A DNA stretch of 64,000 nucleotides from Rallus limicola (GCA_022605955.1 JAKCOZ010000009.1:248001-312000), one strand, 5' to 3'. Shown: positions 1-10,052, numbered from the stretch's first letter. Program-made: numbers and translations. The notes: generated by a model not told the origin, from the letters alone.

Positions 1-1789
1 CTTAGAGGAAGACATCCAGCCTTCATCCCTGAAGACCACCAGAAGACCCCCTGAGTGTCACTGACCATGCTCTATCTGTGAGGAGTTAATGTAAATGACT
101 TCCTGGAAGTAATTTGCATAACCCTGCCTTTTCATGAACATGTATAATCAATCTGTATAAATATGAGAAATTTGTCTTTAAATGGCACACACAATCCCCT
201 GTGTCCCCAGCACTGCAGGAAAGAATACCTGCTTAATAGTCACCAGGGCTAGTGAGTTTTGATTCTGGCTTTTCGAGGCTTCAACAAACACAAGACACTG
301 ACAGAAAACACACTGGTTTTCCTCTCTGGAAAGCTGACCTTCACATCAACTTCTCCCTGTTAAAAATTATTTAGAACTAATTGTGGCCTTCTAAAAAAAT
401 CTCTTCAGCACCTCCTTCCATGCAGTTAGCCAGCAAATGCAATTGTTCTGAATCCTTCTAGTCAAGCTCTTAAGCAGCAGGGTAGTATGGAAGAATGGCT
501 ATCATGGCATTCTTCCTTCTTTCTCCTAAGTAAAACCACTGGATTCATTTTATCTTAATTATCGTAAAACTGCTAGGAATATTGTTGAGAAAAGACTAAT
601 TGCTCTACAAAGAAGCTTCTCCATTAAGGAAAATAAAAGCTCTGAGACTTCACAAACTACAGGGAAGCAGGCAATGTGGACAAGCCATACGCTTTCAGGT
701 ACACAAATTGCATAAGCTCTAATCCAGTTAAACCCAAACAAAACCAGAAGAAAAACCAAAAGCCCACGCTAACCCCACCCCCCAGTAAAACCACCCACCC
801 AACACCTAAGCTGAGCAAAACCAGGAAAAAAAAAGAAGAAAAAACATGACTTACCAAGCCTCTTTGCTCCTTTTCTGAAAGGAGCCTGAACTAGCAAGAA
901 CGACAGCACATTTTAATCCTGAACTGGGCTCGCTCTCTCGTCCTTCTCTTCCCACTTCCTCCTCCCACTCACCAGCTTCTCTCCAGACCAACAGGCACAA
1001 ACACTGACCCAGACCACGATAGGTCCAGTCCAGATAAAGGCGCCGGCATCCCCAGCCCCGGGGTTACGCGTGACCTTCTCACGGGGAACACCAGCTCCTC
1101 AGCTCTCGCCTTCAGCAGGGAAAGAAGAGAAAAAACGAACCTGACAGTTTACCTCCACATGCTATTAGCACGGTACTACTTTTTATAAAAAGCAGGTCAC
1201 CATGAGTGGCCAGTGTATAAATGAAATAGCAAGAAGTGACCTCTGAATGGAACCCTGACCCGTAAGACTATTCCGCAGTTAATACTGTTTTGTAAAAGGA
1301 AAGGAAAATGGGACGAGGTCCCCTACCTGGATTTACTCTTTTACTCTAGAGAAAAATCAGAGTGAATAGAGAACGCAAACCCATTAACCAAGAAATGTCT
1401 CTTACGATCAACGACAAAAAGCTTCAAGGACCTTGCTCTGCAGGTACAGCTTCCAAAACATGCTGGAAGCATTTGGCATTAAAAGGAATTGACAGAATTA
1501 GATATCGCTACCACTCCCCCGATAATCCCTGCTGTACCTTCCTCTGAGCAAGCAAGATTTCAAATAAGCTAAAACCAGGGGGCGAGAAAAAACAAGAAAA
1601 AGAAGAAGAAAAGAAAAGAAACAGGTTACATTTCTGGTGGATACATGAGCAACGTTCTCAGTTTCCAATAAACAAAAGGGAAAATTGGAATTACAACGGC
1701 AAGTATAAGGGGAACCACAGGAAAAGGGGAAAACTGGCCCTTCTTACAACCCTGGAATTCGCAATTTGGAAGAAATAAAAAGAACCCCA
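1..1789. repeat. Head block of array unit (L1 copy)
   Basis: This block opens every unit (also 17578-19366, 25214-27002, 32851-34639, 40487-42275, 57970-59758) and recurs without its first 686 bases at 10628-11730. I find no convincing protein gene in it. Bases 700-830 are A/C-rich. Bases 1020-1090 are GC-rich with some CpG. Bases 1718-1785 resemble a diverged copy of the pol-flanking sequence at 2158-2225, so the right part is probably retroviral. It ends sharply at the sequence AGAACCCCA. In S units the coiled-coil gene follows; in L units the A/C-rich tract follows. Confidence 0.85.
855..1085 (-). other. Possible minus-strand exons in head block
   Basis: Read on the minus strand, a GC-rich stretch (about 1085-973) ends in a consensus donor, GCTG|GTGAGT, at 973/972. 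A 36-base segment (890-855) then follows, bounded by a pyrimidine-containing acceptor ending CTTGCTAG and a strong donor CTTG|GTAAGT. This could be the start of a spliced minus-strand transcript, perhaps non-coding or from the source of the head block. No coding frame is recognisable. The same sites occur in every head copy. Confidence 0.3.
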
Positions 1790-2112
1790 TGCAAGAACTG
1801 AGCCCATCAGGGCCAGAAAAGAAAAATTAAAGAAACCCGCAAGCCGCAGAAACCACTACAACCCAATTAAAAATAAAATAAAATAAAAAAACCCCACACA
1901 GGAAAAAAAAAAAAACCAAAACAACTAAATGCCACAAAAACCACAGCAGGAGCCCCAAGCCCTCCTCTGCCAAAACAACCCCACGAGCCACAAAACACAC
2001 AAGCCGACAGGAAAGAGAGACGCAAACCCCACACGCACCCCCCGCAGCCCCAAAAACACGCCAGCCCCAAACAACTCAACCCCACCACGAGGCTGCCGTG
2101 CGCTGCGCCACA
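1790..2112. repeat. A/C-rich, G-poor tract
   Basis: Low-complexity tract dominated by A and C (runs such as AAAACCCC), almost without G on the plus strand. It is a diverged copy of 5726-6020. After that copy there is a CpG island at 6180-6917, but here the sequence passes almost directly into pol-like sequence. The two therefore look like versions of one segment with and without an internal deletion. No gene seen. Confidence 0.7.
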
Positions 2113-3690
2113 CGGCCGCAGTACCGCGGCGTGTCCGCCAGGCGGCAGCACCGAGCGAACGGGGAAACCCGGCCTTTCTGACAGCCCTGCAAGTCGCAGC
2201 GTGGAAAAGAAAATTCAAACTCCTCCATTCCTGTACGTTCCACAAAGTCCAATGCCCATAACGGGAATGAATCAAGTCTCTAAATTGAAGACATACATTC
2301 TTTTCCAAAATGGGGCATTGTTGTATAAAAACCAAATGATACAAGAAGTTCCCCCAGAAAGAAGGGGTGCAGTGGGCCCTGCCCTATGGGAAACCGACAT
2401 CCCAGGAAAGCCTACATTAGCACAGCCAGCGAATGCTGAATGGAAAGAAAGTGCAAAACCAGTTAGGATTAAACAATACCCAATTGCACCTCAGGCAAAA
2501 CGGGGAATTAAAAGATTGATCCAGCAATTTTTCGAAATAGAAGATTTTTGACGTGTGTCCATCAGAATATAACACACCGTTTTTACCAACAGGACAGCCA
2601 AACGGTGAGCACAGATTGGTACAGGACCTGAGAGCTATCAATCAAATTGTGAAAGACACGCACCCAGTAGCAACAAATCCTTGGACTGTGTTGACTGCTC
2701 TGGAGGAAAAATGATCAATGGCTTACAGTGCTTGATTTAAAAGACGCTCTCTTTCGCATACCCCTGGAGAAAGAGAAGTCATAAATTATTTGCTCTTCAG
2801 TGGGAGAGTCCACAAACCGGGACACGGCTACCCCAAGGATTTAAAAATGCTCTGGCCCAACTGTGGCAGCCAACCCGCAAAGGAACTGGAGATCTGAACA
2901 AACAAGGAGACGGGGACGCCATGACCAGAACAGCTGCTCTTGCAATAGGCGGCCTGGATACGGCTAACCACCGAACTTTGAAACTTCTGGAGACTTAATG
3001 GGTACGAGGTATCCAAGAAGAAATCTCAAACAGCAAGCCAAGCTGTACGATATTTGGGCTTGGAGATTTCACCAAGGCAACAAAGGCTGGGGACAGACCC
3101 AAAAGAGGCCATTTGTGCTATTCCAGAGCCTTGGGCTGGACAGGAACTGAGAGCAGTTCTGGGAATGGCAGGACGGTGTCGGCTCTGGATCACGCAGTAT
3201 GGTCTAACCCCCAAACCCCTGCATGAAGCCCAGAAGCCTATCCCTTTGATATGTAATAGACACCAACAAAAGGCTTTGGGGAAACTTAAGATGACCCTGA
3301 TGTTCTTGCCTCTTGCCTGACACCAGTGGCAAGAACCATCATGATCCTTGTTCCACACACAGCAGTCACACTGTTGGAACAAAAGGGGACGCACCAGCTA
3401 TCCCCCCTACAAGGATGATGAAATACCAGGCAGTTCTTACACAACAGAATGATGCAGCCTTGAAAACAACTCACCTTAGGAGCCCTGCCGTTTTCTTGAC
3501 TGCTACACTGGAAGAACAACCACTGAAACGTGGCTGTATCGTGGCCATTGAATGTCCATACTCCGAGCGAGATGAGAAGCATGTTCCCAAGGAGGACCCT
3601 GTGCAGGAGGAAAAAGCAGCAGGACACGGGAGTGATGAGGAATTGCAGACAAACAGCCCGGGCCACAGCACAGACAGCCGTAGACTTTGA
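2113..3690 (+). pseudogene. Decayed endogenous retrovirus pol (L1 copy)
   Basis: Remains of a retroviral pol gene, in several frames. Frame 2201-2548 is open for 116 codons without an ATG start and carries the reverse-transcriptase entry motif (KQYPIAP then GIKRLIQ). Further on, in other frames, come short matches typical of reverse transcriptase: QDLRAIN near 2620, VLDLKDA near 2727, LPQGFKN near 2828 and SQAVRYLGLEI near 3035. A connection/RNase H-like stretch lies at about 3330-3600. LPQGFKN favours a class I (gammaretrovirus-like) element. The polymerase YxDD motif region is missing between about 2870 and 2990, and there are several frameshifts and in-frame stops, so no active enzyme is possible. 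gag and env were not securely identified. Confidence 0.85.
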
Positions 3691-5300
3691 GGACAGAGAG
3701 GGAGCTGACAGAGAGAGAAAGAGAGGGAGAGTGACCAAGGAAAAAAGTCCAGACAAGCTATAGCAGAGAAAACGAGAACTTAAAAGCTGGGAATAAGGAG
3801 CCAGGCAGAAACAAATGTGGAAAAGAAACAGATGAAAACACCCAAAAGAACCCCCACAAAGCCCCAAAACCAAAGAAGCCACAAAAAAACCAATGAAACA
3901 CACCCATAAACCTCAGACCCTACCAGAAAAGCCACGGAACCCTGTCACTCTAGAAGCAATTAGGAAAACTCTAAGCTGACCTGGAAGATACTACACCTTT
4001 GATCCCCATTACTTTATAAGGAAAGCCTACAACTCTCCATGGACAAGATGCTCACTCTAACCCCAGCTAGAAAAATCTCATCACTAGGCCTGTTAGGAGA
4101 AGCAATACTCACAGCTCACACCATATAGAGCAAAGCCAAGGAAAGCAAAAAATGAAGTCCCATACAGCTAGAATAAAAGAGAAACCATCGTCAAACCAAG
4201 AGCAGGTAGCTAACAGCACTCAGAGACAAACCTGTATCTCGAACGACTGACAAGTAAGAGTAGGTGAACAGGCTCGTAGAAGGAAATAAATACAGACCAA
4301 ACAGCATAGAAGGGAAAAATAAAAAGTGTCATTTGATTCAAGAACTTGCAAATCGGCAAAATACATCACAAATTACTTTAGGACGGCCTGTACTAGGCTC
4401 AACTGGAAGAAATCTCCCCTTAAAGGAAATAAAAACTGGCAGTGAAGAGATCCACCATCATATGACAATTATGACATTCAATACAGCCGCAATTTGACTG
4501 CGTGAAAGCACCGAGTACAGTTATCAATACTTTCCAAGGGAGAAAAATGTTACAGTCACCCGAGTAAAACAGCTTACCTTCTAGGTTATTTCAGTTTTAG
4601 TTTAGGATATGATTTGGACTTTAAAGGAGTTATAGCAGCTATGAGAATATACCGCACGTTAGGACTCTTAGGAACAAGAGGGTGTGTGCCTTATCGCTAG
4701 GGAAAGTTGCTACGGGCATTTACCTATGATCAGGATTTCCAGGAAATAACAGCAATGTGCTAATCGTTACCCTCCCCTCTTTGTACTGAAAACAAGCAGC
4801 ACAGTTAACCAAGGATTTTTATAGAAGAAGAATACAGATAAAGGGAAGCAAGCAAAAGCCAATGGCTGCAAAGGCCAAGCTAAGAAGCCAGCCTTTCTGC
4901 GCAATGATTTCGTTAGAAACTGTCTCAATATGTTGTGCTTTGTACCTGTGGGTGAACACGTCCTGGGCGGAGCCAGCCGATGTGTTGCCCAGCTCTGGAA
5001 GAAAAGAAGTGCCTGCTGATCTGCTTTGTGTAGGGAAGGTCTTGGCGACCGCGACCGCTCAGAGTAGCTCTGCAGAACGAGAAAACACCCATCAGCAGCT
5101 GGAAAACCCAAACCTCAGCCCTCGGCAGCTGAAGCGTCAGCAACCAACAGCAAGCCTCTCCCCGTCCCCGTCCGAAACTCAGCCCTGCGACTCCCAGACC
5201 TGATGCCCACCTTGCCCATCGCCACCTCTGTCGGTGGCAAAGCTGTAGCGAGTGGGACAGACAGGCAGATGGTGTGAGAAAGGAGCTGAAATCATTTGGA
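3691..5300. other. Unassigned, probably retroviral, sequence (L1)
   Basis: No intact gene. Bases 3700-3900 are purine-rich. A short frame at 4264-4494 (77 codons, no ATG) has no family I recognise and may be a retroviral remnant. Bases 4935-4985 match, in inverted orientation, the LTR-like spacer at 15490-15545. That links this stretch to the same retroviral family. Confidence 0.5.
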
Positions 5301-5308
5301 ACACAAAG

Positions 5309-5400
5309 AAACGCACTGGGGCCGCCAAGAAACGCACTGGGGCCGCCAAGAAACGCACTGGGGCCGCCAAGAAACGCACTGGGGCCGCCAAGAAACGCCG
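5309..5400. repeat. 21-bp minisatellite, four units
   Basis: Four perfect head-to-tail copies of a 21-base unit (AAACGCACTGGGGCCGCCAAG) at 5309-5392, plus a partial fifth. Both other long units have one full copy and a partial one (45796-45826 and 63278-63308). It is therefore a length-variable tandem repeat. There are no spacers between units, so it is not a CRISPR array. Confidence 0.95.
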
Positions 5401-6179
5401 GGGCACGCGCTTTGCACACCTGGATTGCTGCTGGACTGTCTGGTCATGCCTTCCACCTGATCAGGGTAAGATGCCCTGTCTCCCCATCAAACTCCATCTC
5501 TCGGTATTTTCCTAAGTGCAGGGTTCTCAGGGTTCTCCCTCTCATTCTGCGGCACACAAAGTCATAACCATTCCCAACATAACCATTCCCAAAACAGACA
5601 CCGGATTGCAAAATCTACGTGCTAGGGCCCCTCTGCCACACTAGCTGAGGCTGCAGATGCTTGCTGACAAGGAAACAAAAGGCAGAATCTGCACTCCACT
5701 TTCATTTACAGTAGTGTGGTAAAGAAATGAAAAGAACCCCATCCACCACCTGAGCCCATCAGGGACAGAAAAGAAAAAAAGAATTAAAGAAACCTGCCAG
5801 CCACAGAAACCCCTAAAACTCGATTAAAAAGAAAATACAAAAAAACCCCACAGAGCAAAAAAGCAAACCAAAATAAACACTAAATGGCACAAAAACCACA
5901 GCAGAAGCCCCAAGCCCTCCTCTGCCAAAACAACCCCACGAGCCACAAAACCCACAAACCAACAGTAAAAAGACACAAACCCCAGACACTCCCAAAAACA
6001 CGCCAGCCCCAAACAACTTCCCCTATCCAACTCAAACAACCCCACAAGCCCGCACCGACCCCGCTAACCCCAGGCCCAACACTAAGCAAGCCCCACAGAA
6101 CCCCGATAACCCCAGAACCCAGCGAAAAACACAAGCCCAAAAAAAACCCGCACCGCTTCCTTACCCCCTTCCACGACCC
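5401..6179. repeat. Unassigned tract then A/C-rich, G-poor tract
   Basis: Bases 5401-5720 contain no recognised gene. Bases 5726-6179 are strongly A/C-rich with few G and run into the CpG island. A 574-codon frame opens at 5884 through this tract and the island. It is Pro/Lys/Arg-rich with no domain, and I treat it as a by-product of composition. On the minus strand the tract is G/T-rich and contains a donor-like GGGG|GTAAGG near 6163. Confidence 0.6.
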
Positions 6180-6796
6180 CGCCCAGCACCAAACCCAAAC
6201 TGCTGCTGAGCGCTGCCCCAAAGCCAGCCCCGGCCCCACGCCCCGGACACGCTCAGGATGCCCGCGAAGCACCCAGCAGTGCCCCGCGCCGCCCGGCCCC
6301 TTCCATGGGGAAGCCACGCCAGGCGCGGGGGAACCAGCCCGGGCTGACTCGCCTCACCCGTGCCGGCTGCTCGGGGAAAGGAGAGCTCTGGCCTGGCCGG
6401 AGCCCCCGAGAACCCGCCGCGACCCCCGGAGCGCAGTGCCCGCGAACCGCGGAGCCCTCCCGCCCGGCCCAGACACTCCGCCGGAGCCGCGGAGAAAGGG
6501 CTCCGCACCGACCGGCTCCGGGAGAACGCCGGCCGCGGCCGGGGAACGCGCGGCGCCTCGCCGCTCGCGGGCCCCGCACCGACGCCGCGGAGCCCCGGCC
6601 CGCCGCGACCGGCAGGGAGCCTTACCGGCAGCGAGCGCGGAGCCGGCGGCACCAACCAGCACACAGCCGGGACGGGTGGCGAGAAGCGAAACGAATTCCG
6701 CGCCGTCCACGTGGAATGCCCGGACATGTACGGGCCTTACGGCGCATGCACCGAGGATGTTTCCCAGCACAGCGCGGGGCTCCACAACACCCCAGA

Positions 6797-6806
6797 GCGC
6801 ATGCGC
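6797..6806. promoter_or_regulatory. NRF1-type binding site
   Basis: GCGCATGCGC is a perfect palindromic match to the core recognised by nuclear respiratory factor 1, a factor common at CpG-island promoters. Flanking partial sites at 6742-6750 and 6839-6847 make a cluster of three within about 100 bases. Confidence 0.55.
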
Positions 6807-6917
6807 AGGATACATAGGGCAGCTTCACTGCGCTCTACTGCGCATGCTCCTTGGTCCTGCGGCACTAAGGCGTCGCGGTCGTTGGGCAACAGCGGCGCCC
6901 CTCTTGAAAGCGCTCTG

Positions 6918-7160
6918 CCGCAGTACCGCGGCGTGTCCGCCAGGCGGCAGCACCGAGCGAACGGGGAAACCCGGCCTTTCTGACAGCCCTGCAAGTCGCA
7001 GCGTGGAAAAGAAAATTCAAACTCCTCCATTCCTGTACGTTCCACAAAGTCCAATGCCCATAACGGGAATGAATCCAGTCTCTGAATTGAAAACATACAT
7101 TCTTTTCCAAAATGGGGCTCGAAGTCTTCCTCAGACACCCCAGGAAAGCCTACTCCCGCC
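6918..7160 (+). pseudogene. Internally deleted copy of pol-start fragment
   Basis: Bases 6918-7115 repeat 2113-2314 almost exactly. The copy then jumps from AATGGGG to CAGGAAAGCCTAC, skipping about 80 bases present at 2320-2400. It carries no recognisable catalytic part and is embedded between the two CpG lobes. Confidence 0.75.
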
Positions 7161-7442
7161 CATCACGCCGCCCCGCCCTAGCCGCAGCTCCGCCCAATCG
7201 CGCCTTGTCATTTCACTCCGGACCAGCTCCCCTCCCACTCTACCTCCCGGCCGCCCCCTTTCCAGTCCCCGACCAAGCCCCCGAGCCGGCAAGGATCTCA
7301 GATCGCGTTGGCCGGGCCCGGCCGCCGCTTGTGTCCGCGCAGCCGCGGGAACCGAGATTTGGCGGGACCTCTCGGACCGGGGCCCCGCGGGGCCCAGCTC
7401 GTCCAGACCGTGCTCCGGGACCGCGGCACGCTCGCTCCCGGC

Positions 7443-7618
7443 CGCTCCATGCGAAGAAGCTCGGCCCGGCAGCCCAGCGACGACTCAGCTCGGCTCTGTG
7501 AAGAGCCTGCCCCTTCCTCCGTTCCATTCCGGCTCCTTGCTTCTTCCGCCCGGCGCAGTCCTGCTCCGCAGCTGCCCTGGTGCCCGCACCCCGGGGGTCG
7601 GTTCCTGAGGCACAATGG
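7443..7618. repeat. Block shared with end of every unit
   Basis: This GC-rich block (starting CGCTCCATGCGAAG) is repeated nearly identically at 17321-17511 at the end of the coiled-coil section of every unit. Both copies end in GTTCCTGAGGCACAATGGG. Most of that string recurs a third time at 8897-8917, just after the stop codon of the olfactory receptor gene. These look like rearrangement breakpoints rather than functional sites. Confidence 0.7.
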
Positions 7619-8735
7619 GGCCATATTTGGGGGCCCACTGGGGAGGCAAACAGTGCTGCGACAGGTTGATTCCAGGGTCTGTGTTTGATTCCATCTTGTG
7701 CTTACTGACATACACACAAAAAGGAGCCTCGAAGCGTCAGACACTGAGGGAAAAGCCATTATCTAACAAGACCGAGACAGAGACTTTGGATCTTGGTTGA
7801 CTTTGTAATGAAAATTCCAAGTGGAAAAACGTAACAATTCTGATATCCCACCAAGGAAACCATGAGGATAGTGAAAAAGGTGGTAGATATGAATTAAGGT
7901 GAAGCCATTTATTGAGAAAAAGCACACAGATTTTATACACTTCTTACTGCAAATGTAGCAATTAAATGACTGCTAATTGGTTACACACACTGATCACACT
8001 AAGTTGATTGATTAGTAAATATAACAGGTTCTGATAAGCATATCTTATACCTAAGCACTATTAGATTCTCTTTGATGTCTAAAACTATCTGCACACCTGC
8101 TGTGACAACCATTTATCATGGCTGGTTCATAACATGTTCACTTACTCCTAAATACCTTCCCACAACTCCTTCTTGGTTTAGGGCAGCCTGTACCCCTGCT
8201 TTCAAGGCCATTGTGTTTTGTGAATGTGATTACAAAAGCCCTTCTGCATGAGTAACTTTCCTGTCTCGGGAGAACATGAGGGTACTGTCAAGGACAATCC
8301 CTCCTGTGAAGAGAGTCAGGTTGCTGGCAGGCCTGCTGCCTTCCCTGACATTCTGAGATTTCCTCATCCCTAGAGGGCTTTTCCCCAGGGGAGTGTGTCT
8401 ATGCTGGCCTCATTAGCTGTTACTCCTCTCCTTCTACTCCCTGAGGAGCCTTGAACTGACTGTTCTGCTCTGCAGGGCAAGGGAGTTTTGGTGCCTGAAA
8501 CCCATGAGAAGACAACTCCATGCAGAACCGTGCTGATCATTCAGCACCTTCCAGGACACTGAGCACACATGAAGGCTCAGCCCAGGCCTATTCCACAACA
8601 CATGGCTCCATGCCCTCCTGCCATCAGCCCATGGAAAACTTGACCACAGTAATACTGCTATGTTAGTAAAAGTTTCTTCAGCCTGTCCTTCACGTCAGTT
8701 TTGGAACAAGAACCCAACCTCCAGACACCATCACT
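7619..8735 (-). repeat. Inverted LTR-like fragment and flank
   Basis: On the minus strand, 8134 to about 7890 begins TGTTATGAACC and contains a TATAAAA and then AATAAATGGCTTCACC. It aligns base for base over long stretches with 14157-14245 (for example CCAATTAGCAG, TTTGCAGT, CAATAAATGGCTTCAC). I read it as an LTR fragment, although target-site duplications were not found. Bases 7619-7655 repeat part of the coiled-coil gene's last intron (13738-13774). Nothing is recognised in 8135-8735. Confidence 0.5.
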
Positions 8736-8747
8736 GAGGAAACACTT

Positions 8748-8753
8748 TTTATT
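8748..8753 (-). terminator. Polyadenylation signal of olfactory receptor
   Basis: AATAAA on the minus strand about 165 bases beyond the olfactory receptor stop codon, a sensible distance for a short 3' untranslated region. Confidence 0.55.
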
Positions 8754-8918
8754 GCAGAGAGGTGACAGGGGAGGCCAGCTGTAAATGTGCAAGATGTATG
8801 TACAAAGGCCTCTGCATCAGACAAGCTGGAGAAGTGTGGATTCTGACACTCCCGAATAGGCTTGCTTATCATAGATAAAATACCCAGAGCACAGCAGGTT
8901 CCTGAGGCACAATGGGAA

Positions 8919-10052
8919 TCACTTGTGAAGAGAAATGCAGTTTATTGCTGCTGACAGAAAAATAATCAGTTTCTTCAGTGCGTCCTTAAGTTCTTTGTTC
9001 CTCATGCTGTAGATCAGGGGATTCAGGGCTGGAGGCACCACTGAGTACAGCACTGCAACCACCAAGTCCAGAGCTGAAGAAAACATGGAGGGGGGCTTCA
9101 GGTAGGCAAACATGGCAGTGACCAAAAACAGGGAGACCACAGCCATATGAGGAAGGCAAGTGGAAAATGCTTTGTGCCGCCCGTGCTTAGACGGGATTCT
9201 CAGCACAGTCCTGAATATCTGCACATAAGACACCACGATGAAAACAAAACACCCTGAAGATAAAGAAAAACCAAAGAGCAGAAGCCCAGCTTTCCTGAGG
9301 TAAGAGCGTGAACAGGAGAGCTTGAGGATCTGGGGGATTTCCCAGAAGAACTGGTCCACAGCATTGCCTTGACAGACAGTTATAGAAAATGTGTTGGCAG
9401 TGTGCAGCACAGCATAGAGAAATGCACTTCCCCAGGCAGCTGCTGCCATTTTAACACAAGCTCTGCTACCCAGGAGGGTTCCATAGTGTAGGGGTTCACA
9501 GATGGCTATATAGCGGTCATAGGCCATGATGGTGAGAAGACAATACTCCCCTACCATCAAGAACAGAAAGAAAAAGACCTGGGCAGCACATCCCGAGTAG
9601 GAGATGGCCCTGGAGTTCCAGAGGGAATTTACCATGGCTTTGGGGACATTGGTGGAGATTGATCCCAGGTCAAGGAGGGAGAGGTTGAGGAGGAAGAAGT
9701 ACATGGGGGTGTGGAGGCGGTGGTCACAGGCTGCAGCAGTGATGATGAGGCCATTGCCCAGGAGGGCAGCCAGGTAGATGCCCAAGAAGAGCCAGAAGTG
9801 CAAAAGCTGCAATTCCCGCATGTCTGCGAATGCTAGGAGGAGGAACTCGGCGACTGAGCTGCCATTGGACACTTGCTTTCCCTGAGCATGGGACACTGTG
9901 AAAAGAGAAGACAATGAAAAGTTAGCGTAGTCTTCTCTGAGCAAAATAATGCTTGTATGTTGTGTGCAAGAGGAACTCTGGCATGGGCTGGAGGGGGGTG
10001 CTGGGTAGTCTGGTGTTGGGCCCTTTCTGCTGTCAAGGGGGTGGTCCTCCAT
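8919..10052 (-). CDS. Olfactory receptor, OR14-like (start codon lost), copy 1
   Basis: Seven-transmembrane odorant receptor of the plasma membrane of olfactory neurons, G-protein coupled. The open frame is 377 codons. Residues from about 61 match the class: GN in helix 1, PMYFFLLNLSLLD in helix 2, MAYDRYIAIC after helix 3, KAFSTCLPH in helix 6 and NPLIYSMRN in helix 7. The expected initiator is GTG (codon 61, 9872-9870), followed by SNGSS with a glycosylation site. A strong acceptor (TCTTTTCACAG, AG at 9897-9896) sits just upstream. Codons 1 to about 52 would therefore be intron, and the ATG at 10052 is probably not used. The next in-frame ATG is codon 78 (9821), giving 300 residues with helix 1 kept but the glycosylation site lost. 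The loop-2 cysteine expected before EIPQ is Trp (codon 237). It is either a recent pseudogene or a receptor with an unusual start. Confidence 0.85.
   Translation of the reverse strand: MEDHPLDSRKGPTPDYPAPPSSPCQSSSCTQHTSIILLREDYANFSLSSLFTVSHAQGKQVSNGSSVAEFLLLAFADMRELQLLHFWLFLGIYLAALLGNGLIITAAACDHRLHTPMYFFLLNLSLLDLGSISTNVPKAMVNSLWNSRAISYSGCAAQVFFFLFLMVGEYCLLTIMAYDRYIAICEPLHYGTLLGSRACVKMAAAAWGSAFLYAVLHTANTFSITVCQGNAVDQFFWEIPQILKLSCSRSYLRKAGLLLFGFSLSSGCFVFIVVSYVQIFRTVLRIPSKHGRHKAFSTCLPHMAVVSLFLVTAMFAYLKPPSMFSSALDLVVAVLYSVVPPALNPLIYSMRNKELKDALKKLIIFLSAAINCISLHK

Larger units (their letters stand above)
6180..7614. promoter_or_regulatory. CpG island / candidate promoter (L1)
   Basis: Very GC- and CpG-dense DNA in two lobes (6180-6917 and 7160-7614), separated by a short pol-like fragment. 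Visible motifs are an NRF1-type palindrome (6797-6806), two half-sites (6742-6750 and 6839-6847), GC boxes and a CCAAT in the second lobe (about 7165-7200). On the minus strand a consensus donor, GCCG|GTAAGG, follows at 6626/6625, as expected if a minus-strand first exon starts near the NRF1 sites. Which gene this served is unknown. It may be a host promoter carried into the duplication. Confidence 0.6.

Noticed and set aside
700..830. Telomere-like C/A-rich sequence
   Set aside because: No regular CCCTAA units, only irregular A and C runs.
3286..3903. 205-codon minus-strand frame
   Set aside because: Antisense to the decayed pol and made of low-information sequence. It is a shadow of the retroviral remnant.
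5309..5400. Possible CRISPR-like repeat
   Set aside because: Units abut directly with no spacers and the genome is vertebrate.
6161..6983. Several overlapping 100-207 codon frames on both strands in the CpG island
   Set aside because: All are expected in CpG-rich DNA. None has a recognisable domain or splice context.
5884..7608. 574-codon plus-strand open frame (also 46315-48039)
   Set aside because: It crosses an A/C-rich tract, a CpG island and a copied pol fragment, is Pro/Lys/Arg-rich without any domain, and several other long frames overlap it. Stop-poor composition explains it.
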